This document shows positions 17,421-25,696 of a stretch of DNA of 64,000 bases, piece after piece. A program made the position numbers and the translations under genes. Source of the stretch: Scatosoma sp900555925. GTDB lineage: Bacteria > Bacillota > Clostridia > Christensenellales > Borkfalkiaceae. Each line of letters begins with the position of its first letter. The first letter of the stretch is position 1. The notes under the pieces were generated by a model. The model had not been told where the DNA came from and searched no databases. It saw nothing but the letters and a program-made list of their open reading frames with translations. The DNA lies in contig CAUGYD010000001.1 of NCBI GenBank assembly GCA_959603585.1, forward strand, positions 310,001-374,000, read 5' to 3'.

Positions 17421-18212
17421 TCAGATAGCGAAAACGTGTTTACCGATAACGGTAATCGTTTCGCGAGTGAAAATCCAAGAACTCGTCGCAATGGCGGGAT
17501 TATAATAATACAACGCCCCGCCCGTAGGGTCCCATCCGTCTACGGCGTCCTGCGCCGCGCGCATTGCCTTCTCATTGGGCGTTAAGTTGATCTGACCGTC
17601 CGATACCGCCGTGAAAGCATGCTTTTGATAAACGACTCCGGAAATCGTGTTGGGAAATTCCGGACTTCTGACGCGGTTGAGTATGACCGCTCCGATGGCT
17701 ACCTGTCCCGTATACGGCTCCCCTCTCCCCTCGGCATAAATTGTCTTTGCAAGGAGATACAGGTCGGAGCTGGTAAACTCGGAAGGCTTAGAATTCTGCG
17801 TCTGGTTCATGAGTACGTTATACGAATCGTTCATGCCCAGCGCGCGGAAGGTCGCCGCGCCTACAATACCGTCGGCGGTGAGTCCGTTCTTTTTCTGGAA
17901 CGCGATAACCGCAGCCTTGGTACCGGCGCCGAAAATCCCGTCGGGTTCTCCTTTATAATATCCCCACTGTTTCAGACGGCGCTGGACTTCCTTTACCTCG
18001 CCTCCTTTGGAGCCGGGTTTGAGCACGGCCGCCCATTCGGCGCCGCCGAATGCGTTATTATCTGCCTCGACGAGCGCGGAGTTTCCCGCCGCCGTCTCCC
18101 ACACCGATCTATCGGCGCGAGGACTCGCGGGCAGAGCCGCGGCAATGGCGGATATCGTTCCCGTCAACAGTATCGCGGCAGTCAAAGCACCCGTTTTAAT
18201 AAACTTCTTCAT
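17421..18212 (-). CDS. sleB: Spore cortex-lytic enzyme SleB
   Basis: SleB is a lytic transglycosylase that degrades spore cortex at germination. The 263-residue precursor has a signal peptide (to about residue 27), a peptidoglycan-binding repeat (LKPGSKGGEVKEVQRRLKQW to about residue 130), and the Hydrolase_2 catalytic domain. That domain contains the key IYAEGRGEPYTGQVAIGAV with the catalytic Glu, and YYYNPAIATSSW. An AGGAGG site precedes ATG. It is followed by its partner ypeB. Confidence 0.95.
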   Translation of the reverse strand: MKKFIKTGALTAAILLTGTISAIAAALPASPRADRSVWETAAGNSALVEADNNAFGGAEWAAVLKPGSKGGEVKEVQRRLKQWGYYKGEPDGIFGAGTKAAVIAFQKKNGLTADGIVGAATFRALGMNDSYNVLMNQTQNSKPSEFTSSDLYLLAKTIYAEGRGEPYTGQVAIGAVILNRVRSPEFPNTISGVVYQKHAFTAVSDGQINLTPNEKAMRAAQDAVDGWDPTGGALYYYNPAIATSSWIFTRETITVIGKHVFAI

Positions 18213-18297
18213 GATAAATCCTCCTGTTTATGTAGGGCATCTGACGGCGGTCGAGTGATTTTAAGAGTTTCGCTTTCCGATTCAATCGTTTTTCAAC

Positions 18298-18840
18298 TTA
18301 ATGTCCGGCTTTCCAGCGGTCGATGATTTCCTTTATTTTGCTTTTATAGATGACGTTATCGCCCGGCTGTCCCGCAAAGCAGAGCGGCGGATAGACGACG
18401 CACCACCAATTATCGCCCGTACCCGTTCCGAGAGCGAGGATAAGAGCCTGATAGACGCCCGCCTCCAGCGTATATTCTCCATAGACGCGGGTGGGGAACT
18501 CCTCTTCCGTCAAACGCGCTTTCGCGCCGTAGGAAAAGCCGTGAGCCCTTAAAACTTCGTCGGCACAGCGTTCTATTCCGGAAAGATTTTCGTTCATGAG
18601 GGATATGGCCTCTTCCTTCGTTTCGGCTTCCGCAACCAGCGGCGTGAGAAATTCCACGACCGCGTCCCGCACGATATATTTAACGGCCTGATCCTCTCCC
18701 GAATTGGAATTAGCGCGGATATGAATGCGCAAATATTCCGTATTCGCAGAAGCCGAACCCCCGAAGCCTCCCATACACAATCCGATTGCCGACAAAATTA
18801 TTATGCCTGACATTAAAAAAGTTATGCAAAATTTTTTCAT
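18298..18840 (-). CDS. spoIIR: Stage II sporulation protein R
   Basis: SpoIIR is secreted by the forespore and triggers SpoIIGA to process pro-sigma-E in the mother cell. The 180-residue protein has a signal peptide (MKKFCITFLMSGIIILSAIG) and the family signature LRIHIRANSNSGEDQAVKY, ending with the WWCVVYPPLCF motif. The start at 18840 is ATG with GGAGG ten bases upstream; an in-frame TTG further upstream has no such site. It adds a third independent sporulation marker to this window. Confidence 0.93.
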   Translation of the reverse strand: MKKFCITFLMSGIIILSAIGLCMGGFGGSASANTEYLRIHIRANSNSGEDQAVKYIVRDAVVEFLTPLVAEAETKEEAISLMNENLSGIERCADEVLRAHGFSYGAKARLTEEEFPTRVYGEYTLEAGVYQALILALGTGTGDNWWCVVYPPLCFAGQPGDNVIYKSKIKEIIDRWKAGH

Positions 18841-18946
18841 AAAAAAATAACCTCCGCTTTTCAAAGGGCGGAAAACTCGTCCGCGCCTTTCTTTATACGG
18901 AAGTTATTGACGGCTTTGAAATAATTTATACCTTCACGAATACATT

Positions 18947-19453
18947 TTATTTTTCTGCCTCTGTCCAACGATGCTCGTGGAGCTCCCCTTTGTCCGTAAG
19001 CCCGCGATAATCCGTCTGACGAAGCGCCTCATATACCGCTACGGCCACCGAATTGCTCAAATTCAATGAACGGGCCTCGGAAAACATCGGAATCCTCAGA
19101 CATTCGTCGGGATGTCTTAAAAGCAGCTCCTCGGGAAGTCCTTTCGTCTCCTTGCCGAATACGAGAAAATCTCCGTCGCGGAAGGAGGCGTCGCTATGGC
19201 GAGTCCGACCCTTGGTCGTGAAATAGAAAAAGCGGGAGTTCGGAAATTTCGACTCCAATTCCGCAAAACTGTCATAGTAAAAAATTTCCAAAAGGTGCCA
19301 ATAATCCAGCCCCGCGCGCTTTAAGTATCTATCCGAGACCTCAAATCCCAAAGGACGCACAAGGTGCAGTCTGCAACCCGTCGCCGCACACGTGCGGGCA
19401 ATATTTCCCGTATTCTGTGGGATTTCGGGCTCCACCAAAACGATGTTGAACAT
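18947..19453 (-). CDS. trmL: tRNA (cytidine/uridine-34 2'-O)-methyltransferase
   Basis: This SPOUT-class enzyme methylates the wobble ribose of some leucine tRNAs using SAM. The 168 residues show the N-terminal VLVEPEIPQNTGNIARTCAA and the knot-forming FGKETKGLPEELL, IPMFSEARSLNLSNSVAVA. Length and order match TrmL. GAGGT precedes ATG. The gene stands alone between spoIIR and rubrerythrin. Confidence 0.93.
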   Translation of the reverse strand: MFNIVLVEPEIPQNTGNIARTCAATGCRLHLVRPLGFEVSDRYLKRAGLDYWHLLEIFYYDSFAELESKFPNSRFFYFTTKGRTRHSDASFRDGDFLVFGKETKGLPEELLLRHPDECLRIPMFSEARSLNLSNSVAVAVYEALRQTDYRGLTDKGELHEHRWTEAEK

Positions 19454-19662
19454 AATCGATTACCTCTGATTGAATCTATTTTACCGAAAAATCGCAGGTA
19501 TTTAAGACCGCGCGCTCTAAGTTTCGGCGCCTTTTATTATCCTTATATATTTTACTCCGATTTCTCGAATTTGGCAAGCATTGGAAGGAACTTTCGAGCA
19601 TGAAAGAAAAAATGCGGGACATACTGAATAACGAAGGCGGTGCCTTCGGGAGATTAAATAAC

Positions 19663-20259
19663 ATGCAATTTGAACAGACAGAAACTTTCAAAAATCTTGC
19701 CCGCAGTTTTGCGGGAGAAAGTCAGGCAGGTATGCGCTATCAGCTCACGGCGAAACTTGCCATGCAAGAAAAACTGAAAACCCTTTCCGATGCGATCAAA
19801 ACGATAGCGAAAAATGAAACGTATCACGCGAAACGCTTTTTTGAAATGCTTCAAGAAAAAGCAGGCAGCAAAGACAATATCGTTCTGGACGCCGGATACC
19901 CTTTCCATGCGGGCAGTTTAATTGACGGACTTCGTTTTGCCGCGATTGACGAAAAAAGCGAATCTACGGAGATTTATCCGAAATTTGCCGAAACGGCTGA
20001 AAAAGAAGGCTTTAAGGACGTCGCGGCTCTCTACCGTATGGTCGCCGAAGTGGAAAAACAGCACAATATCATTTTCAACTATCTCTATGAGGCAGTAAAA
20101 AATGATACGCTCTATAAAAACGATTCACCCATTCTCTGGGTGTGCAGCGAATGCGGCTATATGCACGTAGGTACAGAGGCCTGGAAAATTTGTCCCTTAT
20201 GCAAGGCAGACCAGGGTCACGTAGAGTTGCATTTGCCCTTTGAAGGCGTCAGACTCTGA
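19663..20259 (+). CDS. rbr: Rubrerythrin
   Basis: Rubrerythrin reduces hydrogen peroxide in anaerobes. The protein has a four-helix di-iron domain (FAGESQAGMRY, then KNETYHAKRF and AEVEKQHN with the Glu/His ligands) and a C-terminal rubredoxin-like zinc/iron centre (CSECGY ... CPLCKA). The start at 19663 gives the family length of 198 residues with GGGAG upstream. An earlier ATG at 19600 is in frame, but the added 21 residues match nothing in the family, and a small hairpin lies there. It is followed by two tiny genes that may share its transcript. Confidence 0.9.
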   Translation: MQFEQTETFKNLARSFAGESQAGMRYQLTAKLAMQEKLKTLSDAIKTIAKNETYHAKRFFEMLQEKAGSKDNIVLDAGYPFHAGSLIDGLRFAAIDEKSESTEIYPKFAETAEKEGFKDVAALYRMVAEVEKQHNIIFNYLYEAVKNDTLYKNDSPILWVCSECGYMHVGTEAWKICPLCKADQGHVELHLPFEGVRL

Positions 20260-20321
20260 TTTCGATAAGCAGAAACACCGCTTTCGTAAAAAATCAAAAT
20301 AAAAAAGGAGATTAAAAAATC

Positions 20322-20444
20322 ATGAAAAACAAAAACAACAATCAGAACAAAAACTACAACAATTCCCAGAACCAGAACAAAAATTGCGGCAACAAGAACT
20401 GCAATAAGAACAAGAACAACAATGAAACCCAAAACTGCGACTAA
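20322..20444 (+). CDS. 40-residue Asn/Lys-rich micro-protein
   Basis: It reads MKNKNNNQNKNYNNSQNQN onward, nearly half asparagine, with three cysteines near the end. An AAAGGAG site sits correctly before ATG, so translation is likely. Composition recalls small spore-associated or low-complexity proteins, but I recognise no family. The last 23 bases overlap the next gene in another frame. Confidence 0.55.
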   Translation: MKNKNNNQNKNYNNSQNQNKNCGNKNCNKNKNNNETQNCD

Positions 20445-20586
20445 ACGGAAAAGCTCGCATTTTGCGCCCACCAAGAAGGCTACGGCTCTCACCGATATGC
20501 ACTCGGATACGGACGTAAACGGCAGTTATACGGGAACGCCCAAAAACTCGCGGGAAATTCCCGTTCAGGACGCGGACGACCTGTAA
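20422..20586 (+). CDS. 54-residue protein overlapping the Asn-rich gene
   Basis: It starts MKPKTATKRKSSHF inside the previous gene, in the +1 frame. After a basic N-terminus it has a folded-looking or conserved-looking tail, DVNGSYTGTP ... IPVQDADDL. There is no strong ribosome binding site, so translation would depend on coupling with the upstream micro-gene. The motif-like C-terminus makes chance unlikely, but the function is unknown. Confidence 0.55.
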   Translation: MKPKTATKRKSSHFAPTKKATALTDMHSDTDVNGSYTGTPKNSREIPVQDADDL

Positions 20587-20655
20587 AATTACAAAAAGAG
20601 CTCTTCAAATAATTTTCTTTTCGTTCTTCCGCGACGGAAAAACGAAAAGAAAGCG

Positions 20656-20692
20656 AAAAAACAGAGGTATAGCCGAAAGGCTATACCTCTGT
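20656..20692 (-). terminator. Intrinsic terminator, 14-bp perfect stem with GAAA/TTTC loop
   Basis: Arms 20661-20674 and 20679-20692 pair perfectly; six T follow on the minus strand. It ends the acidic zinc-ribbon gene and probably also stops the plus-strand micro-genes. Confidence 0.88.
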
Positions 20693-20704
20693 TCTTTAAG
20701 ACGT

Positions 20705-21247
20705 TCAGAAATCATCGTCGCGGCGCTTCTTTTTGCCGCCCGACTTCGGCGTGGGAGCATCGTCGTCATCGAACGGATCTTCCTCGTCGTCATCGTCTTC
20801 GTCATCGTCGTCGGGATAATAATCGTCCGCCGATACGTATTCGAAATCGTCGTCCTCCCGTTTCCCTTCTTCGCTGTCGTCGTACTCGTCGTCCTCGTCA
20901 TCTTCCTCATCGTCTTCAAATTCTTCGTCGGAAAGCGGTATCCCCAAATCCTCCACGTCGTCGTCGAGATAGCTCCTCCACGCATCGTCTTTATCGGGAT
21001 CGTCCGTCTCCTCTTCCTCGTACTCCGTCTTCTTCTTGCACTCGTCGCACATCGTCTCTCCGACGCGCATGTAGTTCTCGCCGCAGATGGGGCAGAGTTC
21101 CGTTTCTTCCGTCTCCTCCACCTCTTCCAAATCGTCCGCAAAAGTCTTTGCCCCCTGCATTTCTTTCAGGCATACGTCGCAATACTCCTGCGTATCCGCG
21201 TCGATAAAATTTAATTCGCATCTAGGGCATAATACGTATCTTGCCAT
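20705..21247 (-). CDS. Zinc-ribbon protein with a very acidic tail
   Basis: This 180-residue protein starts MARYVLCPRCELNFI. It has CxxC pairs at residues about 7/10, 23/26, 52/55 and 67/70 (two zinc ribbons in the first 75 residues), followed by about 90 residues that are mainly Asp and Glu, ending in a short basic patch (KKKRRDDDF). The family is unknown to me. A DNA-mimic or chaperone-like role is possible but unproven. It has a consensus promoter and its own terminator. Confidence 0.75.
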   Translation of the reverse strand: MARYVLCPRCELNFIDADTQEYCDVCLKEMQGAKTFADDLEEVEETEETELCPICGENYMRVGETMCDECKKKTEYEEEETDDPDKDDAWRSYLDDDVEDLGIPLSDEEFEDDEEDDEDDEYDDSEEGKREDDDFEYVSADDYYPDDDDEDDDDEEDPFDDDDAPTPKSGGKKKRRDDDF

Positions 21248-21305
21248 AAACTCCTTCCCTCATTTCGTTTATTTTTTATCGGCTCCTTCGCCGCGATTTT
21301 GCTAT

Positions 21306-21334
21306 ATTATATTAAGATTTTCAGAGTTTGTAAA
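21306..21334 (-). promoter_or_regulatory. Promoter of the acidic zinc-ribbon gene
   Basis: TTTACA (21329-21334), 17 bases, TATAAT (21306-21311) on the minus strand. Confidence 0.85.
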
Positions 21335-21386
21335 CTGTTTTTCACGCATTTTTGAATATTTCGCAAAAAAAATTTTTTTTCGGCGC

Positions 21387-21422
21387 AAAAAGGAGCCGCT
21401 TCCCCTCGAAACGGCTCCTTTT
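21387..21422. terminator. Terminator after the large lipoprotein gene
   Basis: AAAAGGAGCCG (21387-21397) pairs with CGGCTCCTTTT (21412-21422), with A/T runs on both sides; it lies just beyond the lipoprotein stop. Confidence 0.8.
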
Positions 21423-21432
21423 ATCTTTTGCA

Positions 21433-23778
21433 TTATTCGTCTTTTTTATCCGCTTCCGCCGGTTCGGAATCTTCCGCCGCTTCGACGTCCGCGGGCGTTT
21501 CTTCCGTTTCGGCTTTTTCAGAGTCCGCGGAATCCTCCGCCGCGTCGTCGGCGTATACGTCGATAGATTTATCGTCCGTCGTATCGATGACCGGCTTCTT
21601 CACCCTCGTGGCTTCTCTGTCCGCTTCGGCCTTCCGCTTCTTCCTGACGTGGAAGATTACCGGAATCGCAATCGCCGCCGCCACAATCAAAACGCCTGCC
21701 GCAATCCCTACGCCCAACAAAACTTTCTGCCATGTCGCCCAGCCCTCTTCGGTCTCCTCGGGAATATTCTTCAAGGAATCCTTCCACGCTTCGTCGATGG
21801 CCTCTTCGTCCGACTCCTTCACCTTCCCCACCATATTCATGAAATAGCTCTCTACGCCGTAGTAAGCGTCGCCTTTATCGGCGTCGAACATGGTGCTATA
21901 ATCGTTCGCGTCCTTGTTGTTGCTCTTTCTCTTCCCGCTGAAAGCGCGGAATTCCTCGATGGCGTACTCGCTGTAAAGATAATGGTCTTTATAGCCCGCG
22001 TCCTTCGCTTCCTGCAGGTTCTCTTCAAAATATTTCGTCTCGCCCGTGCGGAAATAATATTTGAGCGCCGTTTGAAGGTCGGCGTTATTCGACGAGAACT
22101 CGTCGATATACTCCGTCACTTCCTCGTATTTATCGTTGAACGCTTTGAGCTCCTCCGCGTTCATGATGCTTCCGTTCTCGCCCGCAAGGCTGACGACATA
22201 AATATAATTATACGACGTCGACCCGAAGGACTGCGCGTTCGAGAAGAACAGGTCGGTGCCGATAAATTCGGGCTTGTACCACGAAGAATTCCAATCGACG
22301 TCCAAAATTTTCGCGGGCTTATACTCCTCCGTCAAAAGCAGGGGATTATAGTCCTCCTCCGCGCCCTTATAATTGATTCTCAAAAGGTTATTGCCGTTCG
22401 TACCCGTCGTATAATAATAGAGATAATCGCCCTCTGTTTTCCAAAGCGAAGGCGCGCTTTCCGCCTTCGGAATCATCAGCAGGCTTTCCGCCACCGTTCC
22501 GTCGGCATTCGCTTTGTTTCTGTAAACTTTTGTGTCAGAAGCATAAATATAATAATGCGTTCCGTTTTCGATATAGAAAAGTGCGGAAGTCGAAGCATTC
22601 GTGGTATTCAAAGCGACCGTGTCGATTTCCTCGCTCTGATTGCCGGCGATCGTCTTCCAATCCGCCGCGGACACCGCTTCGTCCGAAAGATAATAGAGCT
22701 TGCTGTTCTCGCCGTCCGAAGAGGTCTTATTGACGTTGGTACGGGTGAAATATATCCCGTCGTTCTGATAGCTCTGAATCGTGTAGGTATAGCCGTCGGG
22801 CGTGGCGGGCGTGCTCGTATCGTCGTTGAACTGCGTCTGTTTATATACGTCCGAAGAGCCCTTTCCGTCCAGCACCAGATCGCCTAAATTGACATAGGGA
22901 TACGTCGTGTAATCCGAAGCGTCGAAGCCTTCCAAGTTATCTTCGAGATAGGCGCCGTCGAAAGAATACGTCTTTCCGCCCTTAATCGTATAGGAAGCCT
23001 TGGAAGAATCTACTTTTTCCACCTGCGCGTCTGCACGGACGCTGTAAAGCTGTGTATAGCTGAGCGTCGAGGACGAGGCCGAATCGACGTCCTGCGTCAC
23101 GCCCATCGTATAATAGACCGTGGGATTTTCGGGATCGGAGCTATCGAAAAAGAACTCGGAGCCCGCACCCGAGACAAGCACCGTGTCCGTCCTCGTCTGC
23201 GTATTATAGGAATAGAGCGTGCTGTCGTCCACATGCAGGCAATAAACGACGTCATCTACCTCGACAAAACGATAGTCGAGCGCATTGTCGTCCGAACGGA
23301 AGTAGTAATCCTTCATCGCTTCGCTGCCGTCGAGCTTTGCTCTCTTGAAGCTGACCCAATCGTTCTGCACGTTGCCGTCCTGATCCTTTTCGGTCGTCGG
23401 AGAGGCATAATACACATAATCGCCGTAAATATAAATACCCGCATCGAAATTCTGCGCGACGAACAGCATGGGAACCACCGTCACCGCATTGTCGTAATTC
23501 TTGCTCGCAAGATCCGACTTGGAAAGGCGCATCAGCGCCCCTTTGACAACTTCGCCGTATTTGTTCGACGCCGTATATTCTTCCGCCCCGTTGATGAAGT
23601 AAACGTAATTCCCCTTCTCGACGACAAAGCCGCCGTTGGATACAACCTCTCCTTCAAAAATATCGTCTCCGGGGACTTTGGTCGAATAGTTATCCGAACA
23701 GCCCGCAAACGAAATCACCGTAGCGCAGAGCGCCGCCGCGGCAATCATACTTGTCAACTTCTTGAATTTATCCCGCAT
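21433..23778 (-). CDS. Large membrane-anchored lipoprotein with beta-propeller-like repeats
   Basis: This protein is about 781 residues. A lipoprotein signal ends in FAGC (Cys at residue 27). The long extracellular part is full of repeated YVYFING / YVYYASPT / YLYYYTTG strands, like DUF5050-type propeller domains. Near the C-terminus there is a transmembrane helix (VLLGVGIAAGVLIVAAAIAI) and a charged cytosolic tail rich in Glu and Ala. Carrying both a lipobox and a C-terminal helix is unusual and would leave both ends membrane-attached. The start at 23778 is chosen for AAGGAG upstream and for the signal peptide; the frame extends 22 codons further. Function unknown. Confidence 0.82.
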   Translation of the reverse strand: MRDKFKKLTSMIAAAALCATVISFAGCSDNYSTKVPGDDIFEGEVVSNGGFVVEKGNYVYFINGAEEYTASNKYGEVVKGALMRLSKSDLASKNYDNAVTVVPMLFVAQNFDAGIYIYGDYVYYASPTTEKDQDGNVQNDWVSFKRAKLDGSEAMKDYYFRSDDNALDYRFVEVDDVVYCLHVDDSTLYSYNTQTRTDTVLVSGAGSEFFFDSSDPENPTVYYTMGVTQDVDSASSSTLSYTQLYSVRADAQVEKVDSSKASYTIKGGKTYSFDGAYLEDNLEGFDASDYTTYPYVNLGDLVLDGKGSSDVYKQTQFNDDTSTPATPDGYTYTIQSYQNDGIYFTRTNVNKTSSDGENSKLYYLSDEAVSAADWKTIAGNQSEEIDTVALNTTNASTSALFYIENGTHYYIYASDTKVYRNKANADGTVAESLLMIPKAESAPSLWKTEGDYLYYYTTGTNGNNLLRINYKGAEEDYNPLLLTEEYKPAKILDVDWNSSWYKPEFIGTDLFFSNAQSFGSTSYNYIYVVSLAGENGSIMNAEELKAFNDKYEEVTEYIDEFSSNNADLQTALKYYFRTGETKYFEENLQEAKDAGYKDHYLYSEYAIEEFRAFSGKRKSNNKDANDYSTMFDADKGDAYYGVESYFMNMVGKVKESDEEAIDEAWKDSLKNIPEETEEGWATWQKVLLGVGIAAGVLIVAAAIAIPVIFHVRKKRKAEADREATRVKKPVIDTTDDKSIDVYADDAAEDSADSEKAETEETPADVEAAEDSEPAEADKKDE

Positions 23779-23950
23779 TGTAAAGGACTCCTTAAAAATA
23801 ATGTCGGCCGGAAAAAAAGAACGTGCATTTCCCGACAATATCAACGCATATTCTATTATATATCAATTCGTCAATTAAAGCAAACAAAAATGCCTCGCTT
23901 TTGCCGCTATTTTCGGTGAAAATTGTGAAATTAAAGGATTTTTTTCGGGT

Positions 23951-24283
23951 ATGGAAAGTTTTGGATTATTCAATTTTCTCAAAAACGCCTTTTTTCCGTC
24001 TGCACCGTCGGACGAAAATACTTCCCAAAACGAAAAGGCCGGTTCGCCTGCGGAAAACAACGATTCCGCGGCGGCTCCTTCGAACTCCCCTATCTCCTTG
24101 TTTGGGAATCTTTTCTCCCCGTCCCAAGGGAAAAGCGAATCCCCCTCGGCCGCCTCCCCGCGGCAGAGTGCGCATGTCGACGAACCGACAAAAAATATCG
24201 AAGAGAATAATCCCTTTCTCGCATTGATGGAACGCCATGAAAAAGCGGTTCGCGATATAGACCGTAAAAAGTCGAGGCGCTGA
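23951..24283 (+). CDS. Hypothetical protein, probably frameshifted near its end
   Basis: This 110-residue frame starts MESFGLFNFLKNAFFPS, with AAAGGA eleven bases before ATG. A Ser/Pro/Asn-rich middle is followed by NPFLALMERHEKAVRDIDRK. The frame stops just after a run of five A (24266-24270). In the -1 frame the sequence continues for about 49 codons with a second RDIDRK motif and LAEQIRRLRNIQDKL, ending at 24417. One extra A would join the two into a 155-residue protein. Family unknown. Confidence 0.6.
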   Translation: MESFGLFNFLKNAFFPSAPSDENTSQNEKAGSPAENNDSAAAPSNSPISLFGNLFSPSQGKSESPSAASPRQSAHVDEPTKNIEENNPFLALMERHEKAVRDIDRKKSRR

Positions 24284-24461
24284 ATAAACGGCCTCCCGTC
24301 GAGCGGGGCCTCCGCGATATAGACCGAAAAGCAAAAAAGGCCAAAGGGACGACGCTCGCCGAACAAATACGCCGACTGCGGAACATTCAGGACAAGCTCT
24401 CCGCGACGAAGGAGTGAAAACAAAGAGGCGGCGATATTCCGAACTCCGAAAAAAAATTATC

Positions 24462-24495
24462 AAAAAGCCCGACCGAAATGCGGTCGGGCTTTTTT
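24462..24495. terminator. Bidirectional terminator beyond rpsI
   Basis: A 14-bp stem (24462-24475 with 24481-24494) has A- and T-runs on both sides. It serves rpsI on the minus strand and the hypothetical gene on the plus strand. Confidence 0.88.
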
Positions 24496-24513
24496 CCGTC
24501 GAATGACGGGGAA

Positions 24514-24927
24514 TTATCTCTTGGAGAACTGAGGCGCACGACGAGCCTTTTTGAGGCCGTACTTCTTTCTTTCCTTTGCGCGGGGGTCTCTCGTGAGGAA
24601 GCCTTCCTTTTTAAGTGCGGGACGGCTGTCGGGCTCCGCTTCGAGGAGCGCACGAGCCACGCCCAGACGGATAGCACCCGCCTGACCGGTATATCCGCCG
24701 CCGATGACGTTGACGAATACGTCGTATTTGTTCTCCGCCTCTAACAGGACAAGGGGCTGTTTGACGATGTATTGAAGCGTACCCTGAGGGAAATAATCCT
24801 CAAAGGCGCGGTCGTTGATGACGATGGTGCCGCTCCCGGCAGGAATGAGACGAACGCGGGCAATCGCCTTCTTCCGTCTACCCGTTCCCCAGAACTGAAG
24901 CTTCTTTTTCAAATTCACTTTAGCCAT
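24514..24927 (-). CDS. rpsI: 30S ribosomal protein S9
   Basis: This 137-residue protein carries the S9 pattern FWGTGRRKKAIARVRL and the C-terminal basic tail KYGLKKARRAPQFSKR that reaches the P-site tRNA. It lies 14 bases behind rplM, the universal L13-S9 operon order. Confidence 0.97.
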   Translation of the reverse strand: MAKVNLKKKLQFWGTGRRKKAIARVRLIPAGSGTIVINDRAFEDYFPQGTLQYIVKQPLVLLEAENKYDVFVNVIGGGYTGQAGAIRLGVARALLEAEPDSRPALKKEGFLTRDPRAKERKKYGLKKARRAPQFSKR

Positions 24928-24941
24928 ATTTCTTCCTCTCC

Positions 24942-25373
24942 TTAGTCTGCTTTGAGTTCTTCGGGCTTCTGTGCGGCGTGGTTATGTTCCGCCCCCTTAT
25001 AAACTCTGAGTTTTTTCAGCATCGCTCTGCCCAAGCTGTTTTTGGGAAGCATGCCCTTCACGGCTTCATAGACGGCGAGATCGCTCTTTTCGGCCAGCAG
25101 TTTCTTATAAGAAATTTCTTTCAGGCCGCCGATGTAGCCGGTGTGATACCGATAGAATTTATCTTCCGTCTTCTTTCCCGTCAGGACCACTTTATCGGTG
25201 TTGACGACGATGACGAAATCGCCCGTATCGACGTTGGGGGTAAAGGTGGGTTTATTTTTTCCGCGGAGCACGGACGCTACGCGGGATGCGAGACGGCCGA
25301 GTGGAACTCCCGCGGCATCTACGACATACCACTTTCTTTCAACCGTTTGGGCGTTTGCCATATAGGTTTTCAT
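24942..25373 (-). CDS. rplM: 50S ribosomal protein L13
   Basis: This 143-residue early-assembly 23S rRNA binder shows YVVDAAGVPLGRLASRVA, GDFVIVVNTDKV and the conserved MLPKNSLGRAMLKKLRVY. The first gene of the L13-S9 operon, with AAGGAG upstream and a 5' leader of about 120 bases. Confidence 0.97.
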   Translation of the reverse strand: MKTYMANAQTVERKWYVVDAAGVPLGRLASRVASVLRGKNKPTFTPNVDTGDFVIVVNTDKVVLTGKKTEDKFYRYHTGYIGGLKEISYKKLLAEKSDLAVYEAVKGMLPKNSLGRAMLKKLRVYKGAEHNHAAQKPEELKAD

Positions 25374-25502
25374 ATCATGTTACTCCTTATTCGTGTGTAT
25401 TTTCTTGCGATAAAAAATCCTGTGTGAATATCGAGCGGTCCGCTTTTCAACTTACGGGGCTAAAAGGGGCGGACAGACGCCGTTTCTTCAACTTGCCCTC
25501 TA

Positions 25503-25531
25503 ATTGTATTATTAATCGAAAATTCTGTCAA
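25503..25531 (-). promoter_or_regulatory. Promoter of rplM-rpsI with a 120-base leader
   Basis: TTGACA (25526-25531), 17 bases, TACAAT (25503-25508) on the minus strand. The transcript would carry about 120 untranslated bases (25374-25495). A ribosomal-protein leader that binds L13 is known in Firmicutes and may be present, but I cannot confirm its fold by eye. Confidence 0.85.
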
Positions 25532-25633
25532 GCTGTTTTGCGTCGTGTTTTTCAATTTTTTTAGGAATTTTTTTTATTTTCCCTTTTTTCGTCACTTCCG
25601 TGGGTGTTTTCACGGATTTTGCCCAAAAAAGAA

Positions 25634-25661
25634 AACCCGTCCGTCTCTAAACGGTCGGGTT
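25634..25661 (-). terminator. Terminator of the ferritin-like gene
   Basis: AACCCG-T-CCGT pairs with ACGG-T-CGGGTT, followed on the minus strand by a T-rich stretch. Confidence 0.75.
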
Positions 25662-25696
25662 CCTTTTCTCGACGCTCTTTCAAATTTGAGTTTTCA

